Source: Hippopus hippopus
Taxonomy: Eukaryota; Mollusca; Bivalvia; Cardiida; Cardiidae
Reading direction: 5' to 3'
Assembly (NCBI GenBank): GCA_946811185.2
Contig: OX328096.1
Coordinates: 65,494,845-65,558,844, forward strand
DNA: 64,000 nucleotides
In this document: piece after piece, positions 12,701 through 26,564 of the stretch
Position numbering within the stretch: the stretch's first letter is position 1
How the letters are laid out: each line of letters opens with the position of its first letter
The notes under the pieces: generated by a model
What the model saw: only the letters and a program-made list of their open reading frames with translations
Told to the model about the DNA's origin: nothing
Database searches by the model: none
Translations under genes and position numbers: made by a program

Positions 12701-15700
12701 TTTGACAACAAAAACTCGAAAACATTGTAGGAATAGGAAAAAAAATATAGTTAACACCATTTTCTCCTTCCCTCCACCATGTTTTCTACCCTTTAAAAGT
12801 AAAATTTCATCATTTGAGCTACATTTGTCTTTTACAAATTCTCTTAATTTAGATGATTCTACCATTTGGCACAGTGGTAGAGTTACAGCCATATAACAAG
12901 AGTTACAGCCTACCAGAGTTACAGACTACCAAAACTGTCCCAGTCTGTTTGGAATACCACAGCACTTGACTAGAACAAAATTAATTTTCAATTTTCAGCA
13001 TTTAAAATTCTTGTAACTCGGGTAAAATTGGAACAGATTTAAACCATTATTCATCTTACAAGGAATCTATTTTGATATACATGTATACAGAATGCAACGT
13101 TTATTCAACATGGGGTGATTACAAGATTCACGCTAACATTTCCTAGATTACCCAATAGTGCTATATAATGACTAATGGATGACTAAGCATGCACTTTTTT
13201 AAAGGGAAAAAATGAATTGAAACAGAAAAAAACGATAAAAATTGTAATTGTTTTCAGGGTTCATTCTAGAGCGTGCCCTTGCGCCATTGGAGCATATTTT
13301 TCATCTGTGGCGCATATTTTTCATCATACAGCAGACGTCTCAGCCGATATTGTTTACATTTTAAGGCCCAAATAACCAAAGAAATAATGTCATGATAATA
13401 AAGGCAACTAAATTCTTCTAGCTATAAACAAGACGTTGCTGGGAGCAAAACCAGTGACAGGTAGAAATTTATCTGTAATTCAGCTAATATAGAAATCTAC
13501 TACAGATTGTTTCGGTGTTGTCATAAAACGGTTGTAACTAAACAAAAAATATACAGTGCTCTATTGTAAGCACAAAAGACAGATATACTGCCTGAAGCTT
13601 AAACAATTCCTTACATGCACATGTGTGAGGCATTCAGAGGGAAAAGGTCATTCTGCCGGTGATGGAAGAAAAATTTACTATTGGTTGCAAGGATAAAATC
13701 AAAATCCATTAATTAAGGTAGTTTTCTCTTGGCCCCATAAATTTCCCTAATGGCCCCTACTTTTTCTGATGAGGGGGCCAGACGGCCCCATAGATTTGAT
13801 TTCTAGAATGAACCCTGTGTATTAACTCAAAGGAAACGACAAGAAATTTATCACATACTGAATCGCCTGATACCTTAACAATACACGTGCATCAGGCTGC
13901 GCCTGTCGAGACCAGTCTGCTTGTAAGGACAAATATCACACGGCCACTAATCTGATTCGTGCAGACACCAGACAGGATCAAGCGGTGCCAAGCCGACATG
14001 TTTATATGCTCAATGACCTTGAAAAAAATCAGGTGGTTGCCATTTACTTCTAGAAAGTACCTAAACCTTCACCAGGCCCTGTCCAACAACCAACTTGTCA
14101 GCTGCCACGACTTGATTTCAACTGCCGCTGGACTTGTGCTGTCTGATGTCCACTGATTATGTGTACAAAGGCATCATCCAGCAACAGTTACTAATTTATT
14201 TGTGACTGTTGCAATTTATGCAAACAAACAGACTGACCAAAACTAATACCCATTCCTCAATCTTCAACCTGGAAAAGGGTGGAGGGAAATATACAAATGC
14301 CCACAAGAGAAAATGACTTACCAGTACAATAAAACATTTTTATCTAACAATCCCCAGGTATATTTATTGCAGAGGCTCCATGATAGGAAGACTGGCTAAA
14401 CATACTAGAAATAATATAGGAGTCCCAATACCAAACAAGAGGGCCATGACTGCCCTGAATTACTCACCTGAGCCTGTGAAACTTTTGAAAACATTCATTC
14501 GTATTGGGCTGAAAATGTGGCCTCTACAGTGTTCACATTATAAATTATACTATAATTATATTATACCTGTTTCATTCTCGACCAAGCTTACATCAAGATA
14601 CACATTCTGATAAACTTTCATGAGTATTGGACTGAAAATGTGGCCTTTAGAGTGTACTCCATGTTTTTCACACCAGAGTTGTCCCTAAGACTTATTTTTT
14701 TGACCTGGCATGACCAAGCTTCACACTCGAGATACCATCACTGAAAATGTGGCCTCTAGAGAGTACAGTATTTTTAAGATTTGTCCCGTTGACCTACTTT
14801 CTGACCCTATTAGAATGATTTTCAAACTAGTCCAAGATATCAGTGAGACAAACATTCTGACCAACTTCATGAGTATTGGACACAAAATGTGGCCTCCTTA
14901 ATGTACACAAGGTTTTTCAAAGATCTGCCAAAGTATTCTACCTTTTGACCCAACATGTTTCAAACTCAAACATTCTGACCAAGCTTTGAGAGTATTGAAC
15001 AGAAAATATGGCCTGTAGAGTGTACACAAGGATTTTTTAAAGATTTGTCCCAGTAACCTACTTTTGACCCATTGAGATAGTTCTGATCTGGCCAGAGATA
15101 TCAGGACAAACATTCTGACCAAGTTTCATAAGCATTGGATTGAAAATTGGGCCTCTAGAGAGTACATAAGGTAAAAATGGACTACACACAATGGACCACT
15201 TCACAAAAGCTCACTATGAGTGCTTCACTCTCAGAACTATGAGCTAAAAATGTCTAAAGATACTCCATTACCACCAGTAGATAACTTCTCTTGTTCTGCG
15301 GCTAACCACTTTTAGATAACATTGTTGCATAATTATTGAATCTAATTTAACACTTTACCACACAATCACAACTTTCAACGACCCTGAAAGAGATGGCCTT
15401 TGAAAACATTTAGGTAAAGGAGAAAATGCTGAATACCAGCATTTTCTCCTTTTCCTACAATGTTTTCTACCCTATCAAGACAGAAATCATCATTTGCACA
15501 ACATTCAATTTGCCCTCTGCGAAAGCTTTTAATTTGGACATATGTAAAATTTTGTCGTTGCTAAAGAGTTAAAGATACACCTATACTCGTTTTCAAGCAA
15601 TTTTTAGCCAGTTTTAACCCATTTCACCCCTTTTTTATGAAGCTATTATCATTCTTGTATCTTCCTGAAAATTGTTGCCCCTGGCGGCTGCAAGGTTGCA

Positions 15701-18700
15701 CAGATTACGATCGATAGAAAATGCATTTCATGTTGGAGTTCTTCCAAGCAATCATTGTTGTCATTTCGGGTTTTAGATGAGGACAAATCCCTTGAGTTTT
15801 CCTCTCCCTTACACCACATATATTGGTTACTTATCTATGTTTACACAGCTTAGCCATTCTACACACTTTCAAGGTTTAACAGTGTTTTTTCTGTGTAGCT
15901 GTAAGGATGTATCTTTAACCCCTAGAGTGTCCTATAAAGCAATTAAACATTTTCAGGTTAGAAATAAGACCAAATAACTGCAGTTCCATGGATGCTTTTG
16001 TCTAACATGTTTCTGTTAAGCACAGTGCAATTCAAATACCATAATTATGGCATCTCTTGAGTGGACTGATCTTGAATTTCATTGGCCACAACAGCAACTA
16101 TAGTCTCGAAAGGGGCTTTAAGGGTTACAATTTGAGTATTAACTATTCATCACATAATTCCGATTTTTAACGACCCTGAGGAAGAAAGCGTTTGAAAAAA
16201 ATATGGGAAAAAGAAAACAACAAGAGGGCCAAGATGACCCTGGATCGCTCACCTGAATTTTTGAGAGGACCATAGCCAATTTTTTTTGAGGTATTAAAAC
16301 TTTGGAAACAAAATCATTATTTTGCCAAGCAATTTTGAAAAGGTCACCTGTAAAAGTAGTTTCAAAATCTGTCACCACCCCTACAATCATCACCACAGCA
16401 ATGAATTTGATGAATCAGAATTCTGCAAATAAATTTTTGGATAGATCACCCAAGGACAATTTCTTGAAGAACAGCACATGCTGGATAGTGACTAAAAACA
16501 TATGTCGAACAAGACCACCACATGCAGGTGCCAACAATTGGCTTTTGTTTTTCGACGGATAAAAATTTCCCTAACAAATTTTGAAAAGGGTCACCCTAGG
16601 AACATTTCTGTGAAATTATTTCAAAATCTGACCAGCCGTTCCAGCGAAGAAGAATTAAGAAATTCCTCTTCATGTCCCTATAGTGCAAATAGCCCCCACC
16701 ACCAGAGCCACGTTTCTTGACAGATCACAATTTTGCAAACAATTTTTGAAAAGAGTCACCCAAGGAACATTTCTGTGAAATTATTTCAAAATCTGACCAG
16801 CGATTTCAGAGAAGAAGAATTTTTAAGAATTTCTTCATGTCCGTATCTTGTAAATAGCCCAAAGCCATCAGAGCCATGTTTCTTGATGGATCAAAATTTC
16901 TCGAACAATTTGCAAAAAGGGACACCCAAGGAACATTTCTGTAAAATTATTTCAAAATCTGACCAGCAGTTTCAGAGAAGAAGAATTTTTAAGACTTTCT
17001 TCATGGCCGTATAGTGCAGTTAAACCCCCCCCCCATCAGAGCCATGTTTCTTGATGGATCAAAATTTTGCGAACAATTTTTCAAAAAGGGTCACCAAAGG
17101 AACATTTCTGTGAAATTATTTTAAAATCTGACCAGAGATTTCAGAGAAGAAGAATTTTTATGAATTTCTTCATATCCTTATAGTGCAAGTAGCCCCCAGT
17201 CACCAGAGCCATGTTTCTCAACAGATCAAAATTTTGCGAACAAGCTTTGAAAAGGGTCACCCAAGGAAAATCTCTGTGAAATTATTTCAAAATCTGACTA
17301 GCGGTTTCAGACTAGAAGATTTTTAAAGAATTCTTAGAAAATTCCATTTGGTTGCCATGGCAACCTGAGATTTTGATGAAATCAAATTCTTTGAGCAATT
17401 TTTAAAGAGGACCTCCCAAGGAACATTCCAGCCAAGTTTGGTCCAAATTGGCCCAGCGGTTTAGGAGGAGATGATGTTTAAAGAATTGTTGACTATGCAC
17501 AACAGACAGCGGGTGATCCTAAAAGCTCCCCTTGAGCATGTTGTGCTCAGGTGAGCTAAAAAGCTGGTAACAAGCACTTTCTCCTTTTTCCACAATGTTT
17601 TATAACATAGCAAGGACAAATTTTATCATTTGGGCCCCCATTAATTTGTCATCTGCAAATGCTTTCAATTTAGGAAAGTCTAAAATTTCACTGTTTGGCA
17701 ATGAGTTAAACCTAAATAAAATTGATTTCAGATTTTTACAAAGTTGTGGGTCTATACTACTTAATCAATGCTTTGTGAAAAATACTGATGAACAAAAGCT
17801 TTTAACTCTTTACCAAACGCCAAAAATTTCAACAAGTCCAAATTGAAAGCATTTTGCAGACGACAAATTAAACGTGACTGAAAAATTGAAATTTGTTTTT
17901 GAAAGGGTAGAAAATATTGTGGGAAAAAGAGAAAATGCTGGTTACCAGCATTTTCTCTTTTTCCCACAATATTTTCAAAAGGCTTCTTTCTTAGGGTCGT
18001 CAAAAGTAGGGATTGTGTGGTAAAGGGTTAAGCAGTTTTATTTCTCTTTCTTTCCCTGCATGAAATCATTGACTTTGTCACTTAGAACCCCCAAGCTTAA
18101 CCCTTTACCGAATGGCAGAATTTTAGACTCATCCAAATTCAAAGCTGCTGCAGACGACAAATTATATGTGGTTCATTCAATGAAATTTGTCTCTGAAAGG
18201 TTAGAAAACATGGTGGGAAGAGGAGAAAATGCTGGTTACCAGCATTTTCTCTGTTTCCACAAAACATGTATTTTCAAAAGGCTTCTTCCTATGGGTCATT
18301 AAAATGACACAAATAGTTCGGTAAAGGAGTTCAACTAAGAATTGTAAAGGTATTGAGAATAAATTTATGAATTTAATTCTGTAAAACATCAATTTATAAA
18401 ACGAAAAAACAATACAAGTCAGGGATTTTTCTATTTTTTGTCACTAGGAGCCAGTGGCCCTTGAAACTGAACAAGAACTAAGCATGTGGGAGCCAACACT
18501 CAGCTGCAGTGGCTTTTAGTGAAAATTCTTAGTAAAAAAAAAAGGGGCATAACTCTATCAAAAACATTTTGATGGTTACCTGCCCCAGTTGTATGGGTTC
18601 CCTTTTGATAGTCAGTAACTAGTCCTAGTTTGACAGAGATATAGTGTCAAAGTTTTTGCATGACAACGCAAAAGACGATTCAGATGATGCCAGGGCTATG

Positions 18701-21700
18701 ACAATACCTCGACATTTTCTTTTCAAACAGCCAAGCTAAAAAATCATGTTAATGTCTCTCGAATTGGAAAAATAGCCTGTATCATGCAATTTTCAACCCG
18801 AGTCTGACATTTAATTAATGTGCTCTAGAAATAGTATAAACCGGCGTATTTTATTATTGGATAAGTACTGTCCTGAACACAGACCCAGCTTTGTTGACTG
18901 ATCATGTAGTATTCTAAAATGTTCAAAATATTAAATTCTGTAATCTTCAACTCTTTACCACAATTTTAGACTTACCAAATTGAAAGCATTTGCTGACAAC
19001 AATATAAATATTGCTGAAAAAAAGGGGTTTTTGTCTCTTCTTCCATAACAACAACACCTCCTGTGGGTGCAAAACCTCGGCTGCAGGTGCTTTTTTCAGT
19101 GAAAGTCAACTCCTCTCACTTCAAGTCAAGAAAGGGGTTTTTAACTGTCAAAAAAGTGTTGAGAGTTACTTGCCTTTCTAATATGGGGTACTCCATTTGA
19201 TAGTCAGCTAGCCTAAGTTTGAAGTTAATATTTTCAGAAATACCAGAGCTATCAGAAAATGTCTAGGTTTTTCACACCATGACATGGAGGACGACAAAGC
19301 TATGGCAATACCTCAACTTTTTCTTCGAAAACCACAAAGCTAAAAATTGATAATTTCAAAATTAGAAGAAAAATTTGTATCAACAGTGTTTCATTACTTT
19401 TAACATAGAAAACCAGTCCCTCTAATCTTAAAATGGATCCAACATCAAAACTCAAGTTGGCTTATGATGAGCTCAAATCCCCATACATGAGTCATGCTCT
19501 GTTAAAAGGGGGATTAATGCATCTCACTCCAGGCAGGCTGACAATGGTTTAAACTTTTTGCTATAAGTAAATTTTCTGCTATTTGTGAATTTTCTGCATG
19601 TCCAAGGACCATTCTACCTCCAGGTTAAGTCAATTGGTCTAGACTAAATGGATTTTAGGAGGCCCATAATTATGTGATGACTTGCCTGGTATAATGCACC
19701 AAAGAGATGCATTAATCCCCATTTGCCAGAGCATGACTCACAAGATTTAGTAATGTGCTTGGAATTTTCAGTGAAAAATAACTTGTTGATAGGGTTTTAC
19801 AGGGTCTGTGTTCCACCCTAAAAATGTAGTAGGAAAATCCCTGCAAGTATAACCACTCCTGGACAGAACATAACAAAAAATGTTGGACATTCAAAATCAT
19901 ACATTTTCTCCATTTTTATCTGCCTCCATGTCTATATGTCGTGCAATGGTTCCTGCTGGAATAACCTACCATATACAGATCATAATATAATGTAACCTAT
20001 AGTAAAGTGGTAATAGTGCCTCACTTGGAAATGGTTGAACAAATGGTTTTGAGGTAGAAATAAAAAAAAAACTTACATTTATCTTATGAATAAGAAACTA
20101 CATTCTCAAACACATGTAACCCTTTCCCATACAATCACGACTTTTAATGACCATAAGGGAGAGGCCTTTTGAAAATATTGTGGGAAAAACAGAAAATGCT
20201 GGTAACCAGCATTTTCTCCATTTCCCACAATGTTATCTACCCTTTTAATGGCATTTTATTACAGTTTAAGTAACATTTAATTTGTCACTGCACATGCTTT
20301 CAATTCGAATTTTGTTGTGTGGTCAAGGGTAAAACAGTAAGAAGATAAGATACCCATTCTGAGTTGTTGATTCCCTTCCGTAACTTCTATTGGCTAAACT
20401 TGATAATAGTGTATAGTGATAACAAAATATACACCAAGGGTATTCCAACGTCGTCTTATAATACCAACGTTTAAGAGTACCATGTTTGTTTGTTTTGTGT
20501 GGATGGTGTTTCGACGAGCTTTAACTCTTTAGCACACAACAAAATTTTAGACTTGTCAAAATTGAAGGCATTTGCCGACGACAAATGCTAAAATGGTGGG
20601 TCTTGTCTTGGAAAAAGTAGAAAACGTAGCAAGAAAAGAAGAAAATGTTGGTTTGTATCAGCATTTTTATCATTTTCCAACAATCAAATGCTTTTTTTTT
20701 TCCAGGACTGTTAATAGTCAGAATTGTTCGGTAAAAGGTTAATCAACATAATACACTAAAACTCCTCTATTAAGATCACCTGTGGTACTTTTGGTCTCAT
20801 TGGTGGGGTGGTCTGATTTCCGAGTTTTTAACGCATACATTTTGAAATAAACCCTGGCTCTGAGTAGCCTTGTGCACGGTTAAATGATGTGAATAGCATA
20901 TGCATTTCATCTAGGGAAGCCTAAGTACACAAATGAAAATGACAAGATCATTTTTATTGAAAAGTTATATGTTTCTTGAATTTTATTAAATAAATCCACC
21001 TGTAAAAGCATGTCAATTCATAATTGCCTATTTAAAACTATCATGACCAGGTATGTACATTAATTAACTAAAATGAATCTGAAGACCAAGAATCTAAGAC
21101 TAAGAACCCTGTAATCGTCCTGGTAACCGTCGATCTCACAGTCGTGGTCACTTGTTTACAATCGTATATTCGTTACGGTATAATTACAGTATGTAAAGTG
21201 TCAAAAGCAAAATGATAATCCCATCTCGATCACCACTAAACCCAAGCGTCTTAAATTAGGTCAGCTAGCTATAAACAATAAATCGTGATCACCCGAATAT
21301 AGACATGTTTTTGTCATCCGGGTCAGCGATGTGTGATAAACGCTTGATTACCACGTGAAAGCCAAATTGGTTTAAAAATATCAATTCACAGGTCGTTTGA
21401 TTATGTAACGTAACATCCTGATCAATTAACACAATCATGTTACAATGAATGGTCGATAGACAAACAAAAAACCCATAATTGAGTGTCAATTCCATCGGAC
21501 CCAAGAATATTCGTACATGTGGCACAGTCTGTGGTCCACAATTACGGATGCGTGAAAATTAGCTGGTCGTAAAGAAATTATGGAAATCAAGAGGTCGTTT
21601 CACGGGGTTAAAATCCACAGGTAAATTCATATTGGTAATGAAAATGGTGGTCGTAATTTCGGAATAGCGGGGTGCTCGTATTTCCGGGTTCGTGATCATT

Positions 21701-24700
21701 GATCTTTAAGAAGGAAAAATTCAGTTCTGACAAAAATCGCTCGTAATAGCGGGTTGCTCGTATTGTCGGGGTGGTCTTGAGGAGAGGTTTTACTGTATTA
21801 TATGCACATCAATCTGACTGCATGTCAAGAAAAATGTTAACGAAAAGGTTTCTTACACATGGTACATGTTAATGTTTTTTCTCTTAGTGTGAATTTATTT
21901 CATATAATATATAGTCAAAGTTTTCCAACTCATGAAAAGAAATAAGTCACCCTGAGCACTATTTTCTAATAGCTAACTGCTCCAAATATGTGTTATGGGA
22001 GACCACTCTTTTATTACTGCATAGCTTCTTCCCATATAAAATCAATACCTAACAAATGCATTAGGGAGAATTCTCTTTGGCTCAGTGTTTAAGGTGTTGT
22101 TCTATTAAAACTTGTTTTTCAAGGGATCTTTTCCGTACGAGTTCGAATCCCGCCAGGTGCGGTTTGTATTTCAGCTATGCATTTGTCCGTAAGATATGTC
22201 AAGTTATGTTGGTTGCGTAGCATGGGTTAATACAGCAGGGTTCACTCCAGAAATCAAATCAATGAAGGGCAGACTTGAAACTCTTTTATCAAATTAACAC
22301 CTTTACAAAAAATGTGCATCAGGGTCTGTACTGTATTCACCAACAATTCTTAATAACGCTTTCAGTCTTATTCTCCAAGCTTTTCTTAATTGAATGGTTC
22401 AGCCATTCAGAAGGAGTGTTACTTTCAAATTAGAAAATTCTGAAGAATAAGACTGAGAGCATTCTCAAGAACGGGTGATGAGTCCTATTCTGCATCCAAG
22501 ATATGATGTTGTATGTGCCAAAGAAGAATATGCACTGATGCCTCAAGGGCCAGCTCTGGAATGAACCCTGATACAGGTTGCACAATGTTTTCTCCAGGGC
22601 AAGTTTTTTGTGTGACACAGTCATATGTTACATATTTGTCCTGCTCAAATTCTTAGAAAGAGTTTTTATAACAGTTTTCAGATTGATTTTTTTCCAGGTA
22701 TCTAATCGAAAAATATTGATGAAGAATTTGAATGAAAAATTCAACTGGTTCCCCATTACTATCTTCACTACCTTCGACTGCAAAGCAAGGACCAGTTAAA
22801 CTGGTAATCATTTTAAACAGAATTGGGAGATAACATAGAAACCAGTTTAGTCTTGTTCAAAGCATCAAAGAAACTTGATAACAAGATGTCTGTTTGTAAA
22901 ACAGTCATGCCCCCCCTACTGCCACACTGATACAGGAAGTGGCACAGTTCATAAACTGATATCAAAAGAATTGATTGGGAAATATCGATGTCATCTTTTT
23001 GATTTATAGCCCACTTCGATTGTTAAACGTGATAATCTGTCAACAGTTCGCATAATTATACACACCACCGTGTGTATACATACAAGATTGTAAACAGTCG
23101 CCGATACCCAGACTGGGTTATCGATTTTTTCAGCACACGCGTTCGACTTCCGCTTTTTCCCAGTCGACTTCGATGCTTACTACGTCCCCGATAATACGCG
23201 AATAAAATGTTGGAGCCACAAGTTGAGCCACATATGATGATTTTTGAGACACTTTAAATTTTTTTGAGCAAATGGCTCAAGTGGCGAACGGCAGTGCGGG
23301 CCCTGAATCATCTGGTGGTCACTGTGACCTTGACCTTTCACGGATTAACCTTAAAATCAATAGGGATCATTTACACTCCAAGATGAATATCTGTACAGAA
23401 TTTGAAGGACCTAGGTCAATTCTGTGTGTAGTTATCATCTGGACAAGGTTTGGTCTATATATCATTAAGTTGAAGGCCACTGTGACCTTGACCTTTGATG
23501 GATCAATCTCAAAATCGATAGGGATCATTTACACTCTGAGACGAATATCTGTACAGAATTTGAAGAACCTATGTCAATTCTGTGTCAAGTTATCATCCGG
23601 ACAAGGTTTGGTCTATATATCATTAAGTTGAAGGCCACTGTGACCTTGACCTTTGATGGATCAATCTCAAAATCGATAGGGATCATTTACACTCTGAGAC
23701 GAATATCTGTACAGAATTTGAAGAACCTATGTCAATTCTGTGTCAAGTTATCATCCAGACAAGGTTTGGTCTATATATCATTAAGTTGAAGGCCACTGTG
23801 ACCTTGACCTTTGATGGATTAATCTCAAAATCGATAGGGATCATCTGCACTCCAAGACAAATGTCTGTGCCAATTTTGACGAACCTAGGTCAATTCTGTG
23901 TCTAGTTGTCATCCGGACAAGGCTTGGTCTATATATCAACATGTTGACGGTCACTGTGACCTTGACCTTTGACCGATTGACCTCAAAATCAATATGGATC
24001 ATCTACACAGACGCATGTCTGTACCAAATTCGATGAACCTAGGTCAATTCTGTGTCTAGTTATCATCCTGACAAGGTTTGGTCTATATATCAACATGTTG
24101 ACGGTCACTGTGACCTTGACCTTTGACCGATTGACCTCAAAATCAATAGGGATCATCTACACTCCGAGACGCATGTCTTTGCCGAATTTGACGAACCTAG
24201 GTTAATTCTGTGTCTAGTAATCATCTGGACAAGGTTTGGTCTATATATCAACATGTTGACGGTCACTGTGACCTTGACCTTTGACCGATTGACCTCAAAA
24301 TCAATAGGAGTCATCTACACTCCGCGACGCATGTCTGTGGCAAATTTGACGAACCTAGGTCAATTCCGTGTCTAGTTATCATCTGGACAAGGTTTGGTCT
24401 ATATATCAACATGTTGACGGTCACTGTGACCTTGACCTTTGAGCGATTGACCTCAAAATCAATAGGGATCATCTACACTCCAAGACGCATGTCTGTACCA
24501 AATTCAATGAACCTAGGTCAATTCCATGTCTAGTTATCATCCGGACAAGGTTTGGTCTATATATCAACATGTTGACGGTCACTGTGACCTTGACCTTTGA
24601 CCGATTGACCTCAAAATCAATAGGGATCATCTACACTCCGAGTCGCATGTCTGTGCCAAATTTGACGAACCTAGGTCAATTCTGTGTCTAGTTATCATCC

Positions 24701-26532
24701 GGACAAGGTAAGGTCTACCGACCAACCGACGGACCGACCGACCTACCGACCGACGGACCGACCGACATTAGCAAAGCAATATACCCCCACTTCGCTGAAG
24801 GGGGGCATAATTACTCATCATGGAATTTCAAAAGCTCCAAACAAACAGCTATTATTGGTGGTGTTTTAAGCATCAGCGAGGAAACATCCCAAGGACGAAA
24901 TCTAAAGAAATTCAGGGCAGCTCAACATTTAGAAGTTCCAAACCTTGACTAGTTATTATTCAGCAAAAAATAACTGCACCAAGAAACAGCTACTTTTGAC
25001 GGTCTTTTATTTGACTGAAAATATATTGATATATTGTAAATATCGGTAAAGATACACCATACAGAAATTTGACTCTCAGCTTTGATTTTGGATAACCAAA
25101 GCTGAGGATAGGGGTCAATTCTTATCCTCAAAATTCTAAATCTGGCGAAAACACTGTGTTACAGTAGTTCAAAATCAGTGTATGATATTCAAGGTGAGGA
25201 AATTATTAAAGATATTCCCTATGTAAGACCAGAGATCTAGATAAATTTGAGAACTCCAAAACAAATTACTTCTTTGCCAAATTCCATGCTGCAAATACCA
25301 CCAGTGCTCATTAGAATTGTCTAAATAGAACATTTCTAACGGGTATCCATAGCATAGGTTTTGAATCAGAACTACAAGTTGCAATTTGGTAAATTTCTAA
25401 GTATATCGTTTATCTGTATCTCTGGTAGAAATGGCTACTCATGAAGAGCCTGAACACAGCAAGTCTCAAACACACACTTGGTGCAAAAAATTTAAGCGTC
25501 AACCTTCAAATTTCTGACTTGCCAAAATTCTAAGTACGACAACTGATTAAAGGTAACTCGAACGATGTCATTTGGCTTTGAAATTACAGGAAAATAAAGA
25601 AAATGCTGGTTTCCATCACGTTTTTAAAAGCTCTCTTCCTCAAGGTGATAATAGTTTACTTTAAAATAAGGATTTTAGGATAAAGGTTTAACTAATAACT
25701 TCCTTAACCCTTTACCAAACGACAAAAGTTTAGACTTGTCCAAATTCAAAGCATTTGCAGACGACAATTTAAATGGGACTCAAATGATGGAATTTTTGTT
25801 TGATAGGATAGAAAACATTGTGGGAAAAGGAGAAAATGCTGGTTACCAGCATTTTCTCCTTTTCCCACAATGTTTTCAAAAGGCTTCTTCCTCAGGGTCG
25901 TTAAAACTCGTGATTGTGTGGTAATGGGTTAACCCTTTACCAAATAATCCCGAGTTTAAACAACCCTAAAGGCTGCTTTGAAAACATTGCGGGAAAAGGA
26001 GAAAATGCTGGTAAGTAGCATTTTCTCCTTTTCCCACAAGGTTTTCTACTCTTTCAAAGATATATCATGTCATTTGAGCCACGATGAATTTTTCGACTTG
26101 AAATGCTTTTAATTTGGCCAAATCCAAACTTTGCTGTTTGGTAAAGCGTTGAACAAGTATGCAGCAGACAACTTTCAAATCATCCTTGTAAAATAAAAGT
26201 AACCAACATGAAGAACAGTTTAATATTGGTTTAACAAATGAAAATACATAAAAACATGTGAAAACAGTGGAAAACTGGAAACACTGCTCCTTTTTCCACA
26301 ATGTTTTCCAACTAGATGAAAATCATTTGTTTTTCTTTCCTTCAGGTGCTTGTCCTTGTTCAAGAACTTGTGATGGTTTTTGGTAGGTTTCAAAATAGCC
26401 TGTAGAGGGGTAGGGTTCAACAAGATGTAAACTAGCATGTTTAAAAGATATAATGTGTATACTTTTTTCTGTTTATTTATAGAATACATGTTTATGATAG
26501 TTGAAAAAGCAACATCTTAACATGTATTCTGT

Positions 26533-26564
<32 letters not shown>

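Noticed and set aside
13959..14156. Plus-strand ORF in a GC-richer patch
   Set aside because: 65 codons, no domain, no splice or promoter evidence.
22080..22160. A functional tRNA gene
   Set aside because: B box only is convincing; the body downstream is shared with two other copies, so it is a SINE.
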